A DNA stretch of 64,000 nucleotides from Bacteroides stercoris ATCC 43183. Its GTDB lineage: Bacteria > Bacteroidota > Bacteroidia > Bacteroidales > Bacteroidaceae. The position numbers and the translations under genes were made by a program. Shown here one piece after another: positions 31,292-40,462 of this stretch. The stretch is taken from contig NZ_CP102262.1 in the NCBI RefSeq assembly GCF_025147325.1, forward strand, positions 1,178,001 through 1,242,000. The letters run 5' to 3'. The first letter of the stretch is position 1, and every line of letters begins with the position of its first letter. The notes below the pieces were generated by a model, which was not told the origin of the DNA, did not search any database, and saw nothing but the letters and a program-made list of their open reading frames with translations.

Positions 31292-34081
31292 ATGAATCGA
31301 TTGTTTTGTATTGCCATGTTTGCATTTTGTGCAGTTTTTTTGTCTGCACAAGATGTTTCGTGGCCGGAGATTGGTTTGGATGCCAAACCGGCTGCACGCT
31401 GGTGGTGGATGGGAAGTGCGGTGGATAAGGAAAACCTGACCCGTAATCTGGAAGCATATGCTGCGGCGGGAATGGGTACGATGGAGATTACTCCGATTTA
31501 TGGCGTACAGGGAAATGATGCGAAGGATATTCCGTTTCTCTCCCCCCGATGGATGCAGATGCTGCAATATACGGAAAGTGAAGCGTCCCGTCTGGGCATG
31601 CAGATTGATATGAACACCGGTACCGGCTGGCCTTTCGGAGGCCCTGAAGTGGGGATAGAGGATGCCGCCTGCAAACTGTTTGTTACGGAATATCGGTTAG
31701 AAGGCGGGAATACGCTTGATCAGAGAATAGAGGTTGCCGATAAAAAACAAAAGCCTTATGCCAAACTGGAGCGTCTGATGGCCTTTTCCGATACGGGGAA
31801 GTGTCTGGATTTGACGGATAAGGTAAAAGACGGAATGTTATGCTGGAAAGCTCCGAAAGGGAACTGGCGTTTGATTGCCGCCTTTTGCGGCAAGACTTTG
31901 CAGAAGGTGAAGCGTGCGGCACCCGGCGGTGAGGGGTATGTGATGAATCATTTCTCGGCCCGTGCCGTGAAAAACTATCTCGGACGCTTTGAACGCGCTT
32001 TTGACGGAAAGTTCAAGGATACGGCAGGTGGTGCTACAGCTTATCCCCATAATTTCTTTAACGACTCCTATGAGGTTTACGGGGCGGACTGGTCGGAAGG
32101 ACTTTTTGATGAGTTTCTGGCGCGTCGCGGTTATAAACTGGAAGAACACCTGCCGGAGTTTCTGGCGGCAGGGGAGCGTTCGGACAAGACCCGGCGCATC
32201 ATCTCCGATTATCGTGAAACTCTCGGTGAACTGTTGCAGGAGAATTTCACCCGTCAGTGGACGGAGTGGGCACATCGGCACGGGGCTAAAACCAGAAATC
32301 AGGCTCATGGCTCGCCGGGAAATCTGATAGACCTTTATGCCACGGTGGATATTCCGGAGTGCGAAGGTTTCGGTTTGTCTGATTTCGGTATACGGGGATT
32401 GCGTAAGGATTCGCTGACGCGTCCCAATGATTCCGACCTCTCCATGTTGAAATACGCATCTTCGGGCGCTCATATTGCCGGTAAACCTTATACTTCTTCA
32501 GAAACTTTTACTTGGCTGACGGAACATTTCCGCACTTCTCTGTCACAGTGCAAGCCGGATATCGACCTCATGTTCGTTTCCGGCGTCAATCATACTTTCT
32601 TCCATGGTACGACTTATTCTCCTGCTGAGGCTGCCTGGCCCGGCTGGAAGTTTTATGCTACGGTGGATATGAGTCCGACGAACAGCATCTGGCGTGATGC
32701 GCCTGCTTTCTTTCAATACATATCCCGTTGCCAGAGTTTTTTGCAGATGGGACAGCCGGATAATGACTTCCTTGTGTATTTGCCGGTATATGATATGTGG
32801 CAGGAGCAGGACGGACGTCTGCTGATGTTTGATATTCATAAAATGGCACGGCGTGCTCCGGGCTTTATAAAAGCGGTGCACCGCATTAACGATGCCGGTT
32901 ATGATATGGATTATATTTCCGATAACTTCATTCGTACGGCCACCTGCCGTGATAAGAAAATTGTGACGTCAGGCGGAACAGTTTATAAAGCATTGGTTGT
33001 TCCCGGTGCACGTTTAATGCCTGCGGACGTACTTGCCCGCCTGCTCGAATTGGCAAAAGAGGGAGCGACCGTTGTGTTTCTGGACCGGTATCCGGAGGAT
33101 GTTCCGGGGTATGCCAGGTTGGAGCAGCGCCGTACGGACTTTAAGGGTACTCTGGAGCAGGTAAAGAAATTAGGAAATAAACAAGGTAAAGGTAAGACGG
33201 TGTTCTTCGGTACGGATTATGTCCGTACACTGGCGCAGACTGCTGCTATACCGGAAGCGATGAAAACTTCTTTTGATTTGAGTTGTATCCGTCGGAAGAA
33301 CCCGGAAGGTTATCATTATTTCATTTCCGCACTGACCGGAAAAGATACGGAAAGTTGGATACCGTTGGCTGTGCCTGCACGTTCGGCCATGCTTTATAAT
33401 CCGATGAACGGCGTTTCCGGCAAGGCTCGCTTGCGTCAGAAGGATGGAAAGACGGAAGTTTATTTGCAATTGGTTTCCGGAGAATCTGCCATATTGAAAA
33501 CTTTTACGGAAGTTGACGTACAAGCTCCGGAATGGAAGTATCAGACTGCTGCACGGGGAGCTGTCGAACTGTCCGGCTTATGGAACCTGCGGTTTGTGGA
33601 AAGCGTTCCTGCGGTACATAGTGTGCCGGATTCCGTTGCTTTGGGCTCATGGACGGATTTATCCTTTGAAGGTGCTAAAACGACGATGGGAACAGGCTGT
33701 TATACAACCACTTTTGTGATTGAAAATCCGGCATCGGCCCAGGACTGGTTACTCTCACTTGGCGATGTCCGTGAAAGTGCCCGTGTACGTATCAATGGCC
33801 GGAATGTTGCCACTTTATGGGCTGTGCCCTATTGTTGCTCCGTCGGGCAATACCTGTGTCCGGGAAAGAATACTCTGGAAATAGAAGTAACCAATCTTCC
33901 TGCCAATCGCATAGCCGATATGGATCGCCGTGGAGTGAAGTGGCGCATCTTCAAAGATATAAATATTGCAGCGCTTGGTTATAAAAAAGGGACTTATGCC
34001 GGTTGGGAACCTGTGCCAAGCGGATTATTAGGCCCTGTACGTATTATACCACTGAAGATAACTAAAAACGAAATGCAATGA
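31292..34081 (+). CDS. GH106 alpha-L-rhamnosidase
   Basis: 929 residues from the ATG at 31292 (MNRLFCIAMFAFCAVFLSAQ, signal peptide); a start at 31262 lies inside the previous gene. GH106 features: AARWWWMGSAVDKENLTRNL, GMGTMEITPIYGVQG, the catalytic region around 200-470 (NDSYEVYGADWSEGLFDEF, RNQAHGSPGNLIDLYATVDIPE) and a C-terminal galactose-binding-like beta sandwich (VRINGRNVATLWAVPY). Releases rhamnose from rhamnogalacturonan oligosaccharides. Its TGA overlaps the ATG of the PL11 gene. Confidence 0.92.
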   Translation: MNRLFCIAMFAFCAVFLSAQDVSWPEIGLDAKPAARWWWMGSAVDKENLTRNLEAYAAAGMGTMEITPIYGVQGNDAKDIPFLSPRWMQMLQYTESEASRLGMQIDMNTGTGWPFGGPEVGIEDAACKLFVTEYRLEGGNTLDQRIEVADKKQKPYAKLERLMAFSDTGKCLDLTDKVKDGMLCWKAPKGNWRLIAAFCGKTLQKVKRAAPGGEGYVMNHFSARAVKNYLGRFERAFDGKFKDTAGGATAYPHNFFNDSYEVYGADWSEGLFDEFLARRGYKLEEHLPEFLAAGERSDKTRRIISDYRETLGELLQENFTRQWTEWAHRHGAKTRNQAHGSPGNLIDLYATVDIPECEGFGLSDFGIRGLRKDSLTRPNDSDLSMLKYASSGAHIAGKPYTSSETFTWLTEHFRTSLSQCKPDIDLMFVSGVNHTFFHGTTYSPAEAAWPGWKFYATVDMSPTNSIWRDAPAFFQYISRCQSFLQMGQPDNDFLVYLPVYDMWQEQDGRLLMFDIHKMARRAPGFIKAVHRINDAGYDMDYISDNFIRTATCRDKKIVTSGGTVYKALVVPGARLMPADVLARLLELAKEGATVVFLDRYPEDVPGYARLEQRRTDFKGTLEQVKKLGNKQGKGKTVFFGTDYVRTLAQTAAIPEAMKTSFDLSCIRRKNPEGYHYFISALTGKDTESWIPLAVPARSAMLYNPMNGVSGKARLRQKDGKTEVYLQLVSGESAILKTFTEVDVQAPEWKYQTAARGAVELSGLWNLRFVESVPAVHSVPDSVALGSWTDLSFEGAKTTMGTGCYTTTFVIENPASAQDWLLSLGDVRESARVRINGRNVATLWAVPYCCSVGQYLCPGKNTLEIEVTNLPANRIADMDRRGVKWRIFKDINIAALGYKKGTYAGWEPVPSGLLGPVRIIPLKITKNEMQ

Positions 34082-35913
34082 AAAAAATCAGTCTGGGCGG
34101 AGTAGCGCTTGTTTGCGCTTTCTGCTCCTTATATGCTCAAGACCCGCGTGAACGAAACTATTTCTATGAAATCCTTGATCCTAAGCATGAACCGAAACCG
34201 TTGGTAGAGGGATTTGCCCAAGAGCGGATTACTGAAAATTTAAATCGCGGACTGGCGGTTGCCCCTTCCCGGGACGGCAAATCCGTGTATCTCAGCTGGC
34301 GTTTGCTGGCATCGGATGCTCCCGCTACGGCTTTCCATGTATATCGTGAGGTGGGCGGAAAGGCTTGCCGCCTGACGAAAAAGGCCGTTTCCCGTACTTG
34401 TGACTTTGTGGACACCGCTCCTCATGCACAAGCCGTCTATTGGGTGGAAGCTGTTGTCAAAGGACAGAAGCCGGTTGTATCGGAAAAACGGAAGGTCGTG
34501 TTATCCGATTTGAAGCCTTATACATCTATCCGCTTGAAAGATAATGCAAAAGCAGGAAAGATAGCATTGGCCGACCTGAACGGGGACGGAACTTATGATT
34601 ATATCGTCCGTACTCCCGAAACGAACGTAGATCCGGGCATGCCGGGTGATACTACCGGAAAAACGTATAAAATATCCGCTTATTTGAGTGACGGTACTTA
34701 CCTATGGACATACGATATGGGACCGGGGATTGAACCGGGTATCTGGTACTCGCCTTTCATCGTATACGATTTCAATGGTGACGGTAAGGCTGAGGTGGCG
34801 ATTAAAACAGCAGGCACTGACTATGTGAAAAACGAGAAAGGACGTGTTTGCGGCGGGAGTGAATATCTTTCCGTATTGGACGGCATGACCGGACAGGAGA
34901 TAGACCGGGTGGATTGGCCTGAGCGCAATGACCGTTACGGAAATCTGATTCGTCAGAATCGTAACCAGATGGGAGTTGCCTATTTAGACGGAAAGACCCC
35001 GTTTATATTGGCGGCACGCGGCACTTACAAGCTGATGGTTGTGGATGCCTGGATGTTGAAAAACGGTAAATTGGAACGTGCATGGCGTTGGGACGGTGAT
35101 GAGGAGAATCCTGTTGTCCGTAGTATGGGTGCGCACAGCATGGTTACTGCCGATGTGGACGGTGACGGCCGTGATGAGGTTATGTTAGGTTCCTGTATGC
35201 TTGATGATAACGGAACACTTTTGTGGTCTTCGGGCTTGGGACATAGCGACAAGGCATATCTTTGCAAGTTGCATCCCGATAGGGAAGGCATGCAGGTGTT
35301 TATGGTAAGTGAACCCAAAAAGGAAGATGGCCGTGGCGTTTCAGTAGTGGATGCGGCTACGGGTAAATTGATATGGAGCATCGGTCATACTACTTATCAT
35401 GTAGGTGACGGTATGGTAACGGATTTTGATCCTGTTCATCCCGGTTTGGAGTGTTTTGCCAGCGAAGACCGTAAGGGGGGAAGTACCGACAGATATTTGC
35501 TTACTGCCGACGGAAAGAAACTGCAAGTAGCTCAAGATGAGATTCCCGGCTGCCGTAACTGGATATGGTGGGATGCTGATTTGTTGCGTGAGACATTTAA
35601 GGGAGACGATAACCGTTGGGGAGCAGGCTCCTCTTCCGGTGGACGTAGTCAGAGCATCTGGAAATGGAAAGGTGAGATATTAACGGAAAATATCAAGGGG
35701 GATATATTACTGATGGCTGATGTGGAAGGTGACTGGCGCGAGGAACTGATAACGGCTTTGCCCGGCGAACTGCGTATTTACCGCACCGATATTCCTGCGA
35801 CAGACCGTAGGGTAACGTTGATGCAGGACGCTTTGTACCGTAGTTATGTGGCCCATCGTAGCATGGGGTATCCTCAAGCACCCGTACCGTCTTATTATTT
35901 AGGAGATAATTAA
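34078..35913 (+). CDS. PL11 rhamnogalacturonan lyase
   Basis: 611 residues with signal peptide ending LYAQ. An N-terminal fibronectin-like part (LSWRLLASDAPATAFHVYREV) precedes an eight-bladed propeller with calcium loops DLNGDGTYDY, DFNGDGKAEV and DVDGDGRDEV; NRWGAGSSSGGRSQSIWKW and LRIYRTDIPATDRRVTLMQD close the domain, all as in YesW/YesX of Bacillus. Cuts the rhamnogalacturonan I backbone by beta-elimination, making the unsaturated ends that GH105 removes. Overlaps the GH106 gene by 4 bp. Confidence 0.94.
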   Translation: MKKISLGGVALVCAFCSLYAQDPRERNYFYEILDPKHEPKPLVEGFAQERITENLNRGLAVAPSRDGKSVYLSWRLLASDAPATAFHVYREVGGKACRLTKKAVSRTCDFVDTAPHAQAVYWVEAVVKGQKPVVSEKRKVVLSDLKPYTSIRLKDNAKAGKIALADLNGDGTYDYIVRTPETNVDPGMPGDTTGKTYKISAYLSDGTYLWTYDMGPGIEPGIWYSPFIVYDFNGDGKAEVAIKTAGTDYVKNEKGRVCGGSEYLSVLDGMTGQEIDRVDWPERNDRYGNLIRQNRNQMGVAYLDGKTPFILAARGTYKLMVVDAWMLKNGKLERAWRWDGDEENPVVRSMGAHSMVTADVDGDGRDEVMLGSCMLDDNGTLLWSSGLGHSDKAYLCKLHPDREGMQVFMVSEPKKEDGRGVSVVDAATGKLIWSIGHTTYHVGDGMVTDFDPVHPGLECFASEDRKGGSTDRYLLTADGKKLQVAQDEIPGCRNWIWWDADLLRETFKGDDNRWGAGSSSGGRSQSIWKWKGEILTENIKGDILLMADVEGDWREELITALPGELRIYRTDIPATDRRVTLMQDALYRSYVAHRSMGYPQAPVPSYYLGDN

Positions 35914-35971
35914 TACATGTATCGGAATAAGATGTTTCGGTATGTTTGCTAACTTTAAAACGCTATTAAGA

Positions 35972-37492
35972 ATGACAAAACCATTGTATGTAATTGCTGC
36001 TGTTTGTTTATGGATATTCAGTTCTTGCCAGTCTACGGACTATAAATATGAAGCTGTCTATCGTAACCTGCCTTTTGACATGCCTCGTGTGGAAGCGCCG
36101 AGATTTCCTGACCGTACGGTCAATCTGAAAGAGTTTAATGCCGTCGGTAATGGGGAAACTCTATGTACATCGGCCTTTGCCGATGCAATCAATGCTCTTT
36201 CCGAACAAGGGGGAGGACATCTTGTTGTTCCTGCCGGTGTTTGGCTTACAGGGCCGATCGTATTGAAAAGTAATATCGACTTGCATTTGGAAAAAGGGGC
36301 TGTTATCCTTTTCTCTCCTGATGTGGACCTCTATCCTTTGGTGGAAACAGTGTTTGAGGGGTTGGATACCCGCCGTTGCCAGTCTCCGATTTCCGGCCGT
36401 AACCTGGAAAATGTAGCTATAACCGGCGAAGGGGCAATTGACGGAAACGGCCATTACTGGCGTCCGTTGAAGCGTGAGAAGGTTACGGAGAGCGTCTGGA
36501 AGCAGACAACAGCCCGTGGCGGTGTATATAAACGTCCTACCTACTGGTTTCCTTATCCTGAAACTTTGAAAGGGGATACTATCAGCAATATGAATGTCCC
36601 CCAGAATCTGAAAACGGAAGAAGAGTGGCAAAGTGTCCGTCATTTCCTTCGTCCGGTGATGGTGAGTCTGATAGAGTGTAAGAATGTGTGGTTGCAAGGG
36701 GTGATTTTCCAGAACTCTCCGGCGTGGAACCTGCATCCGCTGATGTGTGAGAATGTGCTGGTTGAAGATGTGCAGGTGCGTAATCCGAGCTATGCGCAGA
36801 ACGGTGACGGACTGGATTTGGAATCTTGTAAAAACGCGCTGATTGTGAATTCTACCTTTGATGTGGGAGATGACGGAATCTGTCTGAAAAGCGGTAAGGA
36901 TGAAGATGGCCGCCGTCGTGCACGTCCTTGCGAAAATGTAGTGGTAGATGGCTGCACGGTATTTAAAGGCCATGGCGGTTTCGTTGTCGGCAGTGAGATG
37001 AGTGGCGGGGTACGTAATGTATCCGTCAGCAATTGCCAGTTCCTGGGAACGGATGTGGGACTGCGTTTTAAGAGCAAGCGTGGTCGTGGCGGTATTGTTG
37101 AAAATATATGGATTACCAATGTGTCTATGATGGATATTCCGACCGAACCGATTACTTTCAATCTTTATTATGGTGGAAAATCTGCCGTTGAAGTGTTGGA
37201 GAGCGGTGAAAAAGTTCCGGCTAAAGTAGATCCTCTTCCTGTGGATGAAACAACTCCTTGTTTCCGGAATATTCATGTGAAGAATTTGGTATGCGCAGGC
37301 GCCCGTCGTGCATTGTTCTTCAACGGTATCCCGGAAATGCCGATTGAAAATGTGGTTTTGGAAGATGTTGATATAACTTCCCGATTGGGAGCCGAATTTG
37401 TTTATAGCAAGGCCGTTACGATGAAGAACGTAACCATCCGGAATACGGAAGGCGAGCAAATTGTCACCCGTTTTTGTGAGGATGTGAAATAG
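35972..37492 (+). CDS. GH28 polygalacturonase-family lipoprotein
   Basis: 506 residues from the ATG at 35972 (MTKPLYVIAAVCLWIFSSC), giving a lipoprotein signal with Cys19; a start ten codons earlier is possible. Right-handed beta-helix with GH28 catalytic motifs: NGDGLDLES, VGDDGICLKSG, KGHGGFVVGSE and RFKSKRGRGG. Likely hydrolyses galacturonide links in polygalacturonan or rhamnogalacturonan. Last of the four-enzyme group; a hairpin at 37567-37592 follows. Confidence 0.9.
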   Translation: MTKPLYVIAAVCLWIFSSCQSTDYKYEAVYRNLPFDMPRVEAPRFPDRTVNLKEFNAVGNGETLCTSAFADAINALSEQGGGHLVVPAGVWLTGPIVLKSNIDLHLEKGAVILFSPDVDLYPLVETVFEGLDTRRCQSPISGRNLENVAITGEGAIDGNGHYWRPLKREKVTESVWKQTTARGGVYKRPTYWFPYPETLKGDTISNMNVPQNLKTEEEWQSVRHFLRPVMVSLIECKNVWLQGVIFQNSPAWNLHPLMCENVLVEDVQVRNPSYAQNGDGLDLESCKNALIVNSTFDVGDDGICLKSGKDEDGRRRARPCENVVVDGCTVFKGHGGFVVGSEMSGGVRNVSVSNCQFLGTDVGLRFKSKRGRGGIVENIWITNVSMMDIPTEPITFNLYYGGKSAVEVLESGEKVPAKVDPLPVDETTPCFRNIHVKNLVCAGARRALFFNGIPEMPIENVVLEDVDITSRLGAEFVYSKAVTMKNVTIRNTEGEQIVTRFCEDVK

Positions 37493-37527
37493 AAGACCGG
37501 ATGTGGTAATAGCGGATGAAACGGATT

Positions 37528-37556
37528 GTCAAATCTGACACCCTTTCAGTCAAAAT
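37528..37556 (+). promoter_or_regulatory. Possible RhaR operator upstream of rhaB
   Basis: GTCAAAT at 37528-37534 and GTCAAAAT at 37549-37556 are direct repeats 21 bp apart, two helical turns, as AraC-family half-sites often are. The first overlaps a small palindrome TGTCA-AATC-TGACA (37527-37540). They lie 29 bp before a TATTTTTG -7 element (37585-37592). Assignment to RhaR is inference. Confidence 0.35.
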
Positions 37557-37566
37557 AAGTACAAGG

Positions 37567-37592
37567 AATAGGGGATGATTCCCCTATTTTTG
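37567..37592 (+). terminator. Hairpin between GH28 and rhaB, overlapping a -7 element
   Basis: AATAGGGGA (37567-37575) pairs perfectly with TCCCCTATT (37580-37588) and is followed by TTTT, so it can end the pectin-enzyme transcript. The same bases contain TATTTTTG (37585-37592), a good -7 promoter box for the rhamnose operon. Confidence 0.65.
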
Positions 37593-37623
37593 TATCATGA
37601 AATAGCGACTAAAACTAATTACC

Positions 37624-39087
37624 ATGAAACAATGTTTTTTTGCGGTCGATTTGGGAGCTACCAGCGGCCGTACCATCTTGGGAACTTTCACACCGGAAGG
37701 ATTGGAAATGGAAGATGTGAATCGGTTCCCGAATCATCTGATTGAAACCGGCGGACATTTTTATTGGGATATATATGAGCTTTACCGGCATATTATCGAA
37801 GGACTGAAAATAGTCGCTCAGAAGAATGTGGAAATTACTTCCATCGGTATTGATACATGGGGAGTGGATTTTGTCTGTGTAGGTAAAGACGGCGGATTTC
37901 TTCGTCAGCCTTATTCGTACCGTGATCCTCATACGGCCGGAGCGCCTGAGGCTTTCTTTAAAAAGGTTGCCCGCAAGCAGGTCTATGAGTGGACGGGTAT
38001 TCAAGTGATGAATTTCAACTCTTTGTTCCAGCTTGATACATTGAGACGTAATAATGACAGTGCATTGGCTGCTGCCGATAAATTGCTTTTTATACCGGAT
38101 GCTTTGAGTTATATGCTGACCGGTGAAATGGTAACGGAATATACCATTGCCAGTACGGCGCAGTTGGTCAATGCAAACACCCGTAAACCGGAAGATGCTT
38201 TATTGCGCGAACTCGGACTGACGGAAAATAATTTCGGCCGTTTTGTTTATCCCGGTGAGAAAATAGGAACATTGACAAAGGAAGTACAGCGCATGACCGG
38301 ATTGGGAGATATACCTGTAATCGCAGTTGCCGGGCATGATACGGCTTCTGCTGTGGCTTCGGTTCCTGCAATGAATCCTGATTTTGCCTATCTGAGCAGC
38401 GGAACCTGGTCTTTAATGGGAGTGGAAACGAAGGGGCCGGTTATTACAGAGGAAACCGAATCTTTGAATTTTACGAATGAAGGAGGTGTGGATGGCACTA
38501 TCCGTCTATTGAAAAATATTTGTGGGATGTGGCTGTTGGAACGCTGCCGTGCGGCGTGGGGACAGACATCTTATCCGGAACTGATAGCCGAAGCGAATGC
38601 CAGTGAGCCGTTCCGCAGTCTGATTAATCCTGATGATGTCCTGTTTGCTAATCCTGCCGATATGGAACAGGCTATACAGACGTACTGTTCGGATTCTCAT
38701 CAGCCTGTTCCGCATACACGGGGGCAAATTGTACGTTGTATCTTTGAGAGCCTTGCTCTGCGCTATCGTCAGGTTTTGGATAATCTTCGCACTCTTTCTC
38801 CTCACCCGATAGAGACACTTCACGTTATTGGCGGAGGAAGCCGTAATGAATTATTGAACCGTTGGACAGCCAATGCTGTCGGTATTCCTGTTGTGGCAGG
38901 CCCGTCTGAGGCTACGGCAATCGGTAATATCATGATTCAGGCATTGGCGGCGGGAACGGCAAAGGATATTGCTTCCATGCGCCAGTTGATCAATCGCTCT
39001 ATTTCTTTGGAAACTTTCTATCCGGAAGATACGGACGTGTGGGATGCCGCATATTTACACTTCAAACAGGTGACAATGAATCATTAA
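37624..39087 (+). CDS. rhaB: Rhamnulokinase
   Basis: 487 residues, FGGY sugar kinase. ATP-site start CFFAVDLGATSGRTILG, GIDTWGVDFVCVG, AVAGHDTASAVASVP, and C-terminal HVIGGGSRNELLNRWTANAVGIPV. Phosphorylates L-rhamnulose to rhamnulose-1-phosphate. The gene order here equals the rhaKIPAO-rhaR cluster known in B. thetaiotaomicron, where this gene is called rhaK. First gene of the rhamnose operon, with promoter and possible operator upstream. Confidence 0.95.
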   Translation: MKQCFFAVDLGATSGRTILGTFTPEGLEMEDVNRFPNHLIETGGHFYWDIYELYRHIIEGLKIVAQKNVEITSIGIDTWGVDFVCVGKDGGFLRQPYSYRDPHTAGAPEAFFKKVARKQVYEWTGIQVMNFNSLFQLDTLRRNNDSALAAADKLLFIPDALSYMLTGEMVTEYTIASTAQLVNANTRKPEDALLRELGLTENNFGRFVYPGEKIGTLTKEVQRMTGLGDIPVIAVAGHDTASAVASVPAMNPDFAYLSSGTWSLMGVETKGPVITEETESLNFTNEGGVDGTIRLLKNICGMWLLERCRAAWGQTSYPELIAEANASEPFRSLINPDDVLFANPADMEQAIQTYCSDSHQPVPHTRGQIVRCIFESLALRYRQVLDNLRTLSPHPIETLHVIGGGSRNELLNRWTANAVGIPVVAGPSEATAIGNIMIQALAAGTAKDIASMRQLINRSISLETFYPEDTDVWDAAYLHFKQVTMNH

Positions 39088-39118
39088 TGTTTAAAATCAT
39101 ATTAAATAAATCAGTATC

Positions 39119-40372
39119 ATGAAAGAAGAATTAATAACAAAGGCTTATGAAGTGGCAAAGGAACGTTATGCTGCTCTTGGGATAGATGTGGAAAAGGTAA
39201 TGGAACAGCTCCAGAAGGTTGCAATCTCCATGCACTGCTGGCAGGCCGATGATGTTATCGGCTTTGAGTCGGGCAGCTCGCTGACCGGCGGTATCCAGAC
39301 TACAGGTAATTATCCCGGTAAGGCCCGTAATATGGAAGAATTGCGTAGCGACATCTTAAAGGCCGCTTCTTATATACCGGGCAAACATCGCTTGAATCTG
39401 CATGAAATTTACGGTGATTTCGGCGGTACGTTTGTTGACCGTGACCAGGTGGAAGTGAAACATTTTGAAAGCTGGATGCAATGGGCGGCTGAAAACGGGA
39501 TGAAACTGGATTTCAACTCGACTTCTTTCTCACATCCTAAAAGCGGTAACTTGTCTTTAGCCAATCCGGATAAAGGCATCCGTGATTTCTGGATTGAACA
39601 TACCAAGCGCTGCCGTGCCATTGCGGAAGAGATGGGACGCCGTCAGGGCGATCCTTGCATCATGAATCTTTGGGTACACGACGGTAGCAAGGATGTTACG
39701 GTAAACCGTATGAAATACCGTGAACTGTTTAAAGACTCTCTCGACCGGATTTTTGCTACGGAATATAAAAATATGAAGGACTGTCTGGAATCTAAAGTAT
39801 TCGGTATCGGTCTGGAAAGCTATACAGTGGGCTCTAATGAATTCTGTGTAGGTTATAGCGTGCAACACCAGAAACTGATAACAATCGATACGGGTCACTT
39901 CCATCCTACGGAGAGTGCTGCTGATAAAGTTTCGTCCATGTTGCTGTTCGTACCCGAACTGATGCTTCATGTAAGTCGTCCGATACGTTGGGATTCCGAC
40001 CATGTGACTATTATGGATGACCCGACTCTCGAACTCTTCCAGGAGATTGTCCGTTGCAATGCCTTGGACCGTGTACACATCGGTCTTGATTATTTCGATG
40101 CTTCCATCAACCGTATAGGCGCTTATGTCATCGGCACCCGTGCCGCACAGAAATGTATGTTGCGGGCATTGCTGGAACCGTTGGCTAAACTTCGCGAGTA
40201 TGAGGCTGCCGGTCAGGGCTTCCAGCGTCTTGCCCTGTTGGAAGAAGCTAAAGCTTTGCCTTGGAATGCCGTTTGGGATATGTTCTGTTTGAAGAATAAT
40301 GTTCCGGTAGGTGAAGAATTCATTGCTGAAATAGAAAAATACGAAGCTGAGGTTACATCCAGACGTAACTAA
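39119..40372 (+). CDS. rhaA: L-rhamnose isomerase
   Basis: 417 residues. TIM-barrel metal enzyme; conserved blocks VAISMHCWQADDVIGFE, LDFNSTSFSHPKSGNLSLANPD, NLWVHDGSKDV and TIDTGHFHPTESAADKVSSML with metal-binding His/Asp. Converts L-rhamnose to L-rhamnulose. Called rhaI in B. thetaiotaomicron literature. 31 bp after the kinase gene. Confidence 0.96.
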   Translation: MKEELITKAYEVAKERYAALGIDVEKVMEQLQKVAISMHCWQADDVIGFESGSSLTGGIQTTGNYPGKARNMEELRSDILKAASYIPGKHRLNLHEIYGDFGGTFVDRDQVEVKHFESWMQWAAENGMKLDFNSTSFSHPKSGNLSLANPDKGIRDFWIEHTKRCRAIAEEMGRRQGDPCIMNLWVHDGSKDVTVNRMKYRELFKDSLDRIFATEYKNMKDCLESKVFGIGLESYTVGSNEFCVGYSVQHQKLITIDTGHFHPTESAADKVSSMLLFVPELMLHVSRPIRWDSDHVTIMDDPTLELFQEIVRCNALDRVHIGLDYFDASINRIGAYVIGTRAAQKCMLRALLEPLAKLREYEAAGQGFQRLALLEEAKALPWNAVWDMFCLKNNVPVGEEFIAEIEKYEAEVTSRRN

Positions 40373-40398
40373 GTTTATCAGAGTTAGTGATAGTGTTT

Positions 40399-40425
40399 AG
40401 CGGGGAAAGCATATCTTTGCCCGCT
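40399..40425 (+). other. Intercistronic hairpin with embedded -7 element before rhaT
   Basis: AGCGGGGAAAG (40399-40409) pairs with CTTTGCCCGCT (40415-40425) at 10 of 11 positions. No U-run follows. TATCTTTG (40412-40419) inside it could be an internal promoter -7 box, but no -33 box is evident. Might be an mRNA-processing or stability element. Confidence 0.35.
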
Positions 40426-40462
40426 ACTTTCATTACTCATAGAACATTAACCGTTGATTATC

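Noticed and set aside
28929..31457. An 842-codon frame antisense to the esterase-GH105 gene
   Set aside because: It has no family features, and the sense strand has clear esterase and GH105 motifs. Long antisense frames follow from the codon bias; the equal length is coincidence.
36161..37459. A 432-codon frame antisense to GH28
   Set aside because: Shadow of the GH28 gene; low-complexity His/Ile/Thr composition and no recognisable domain.
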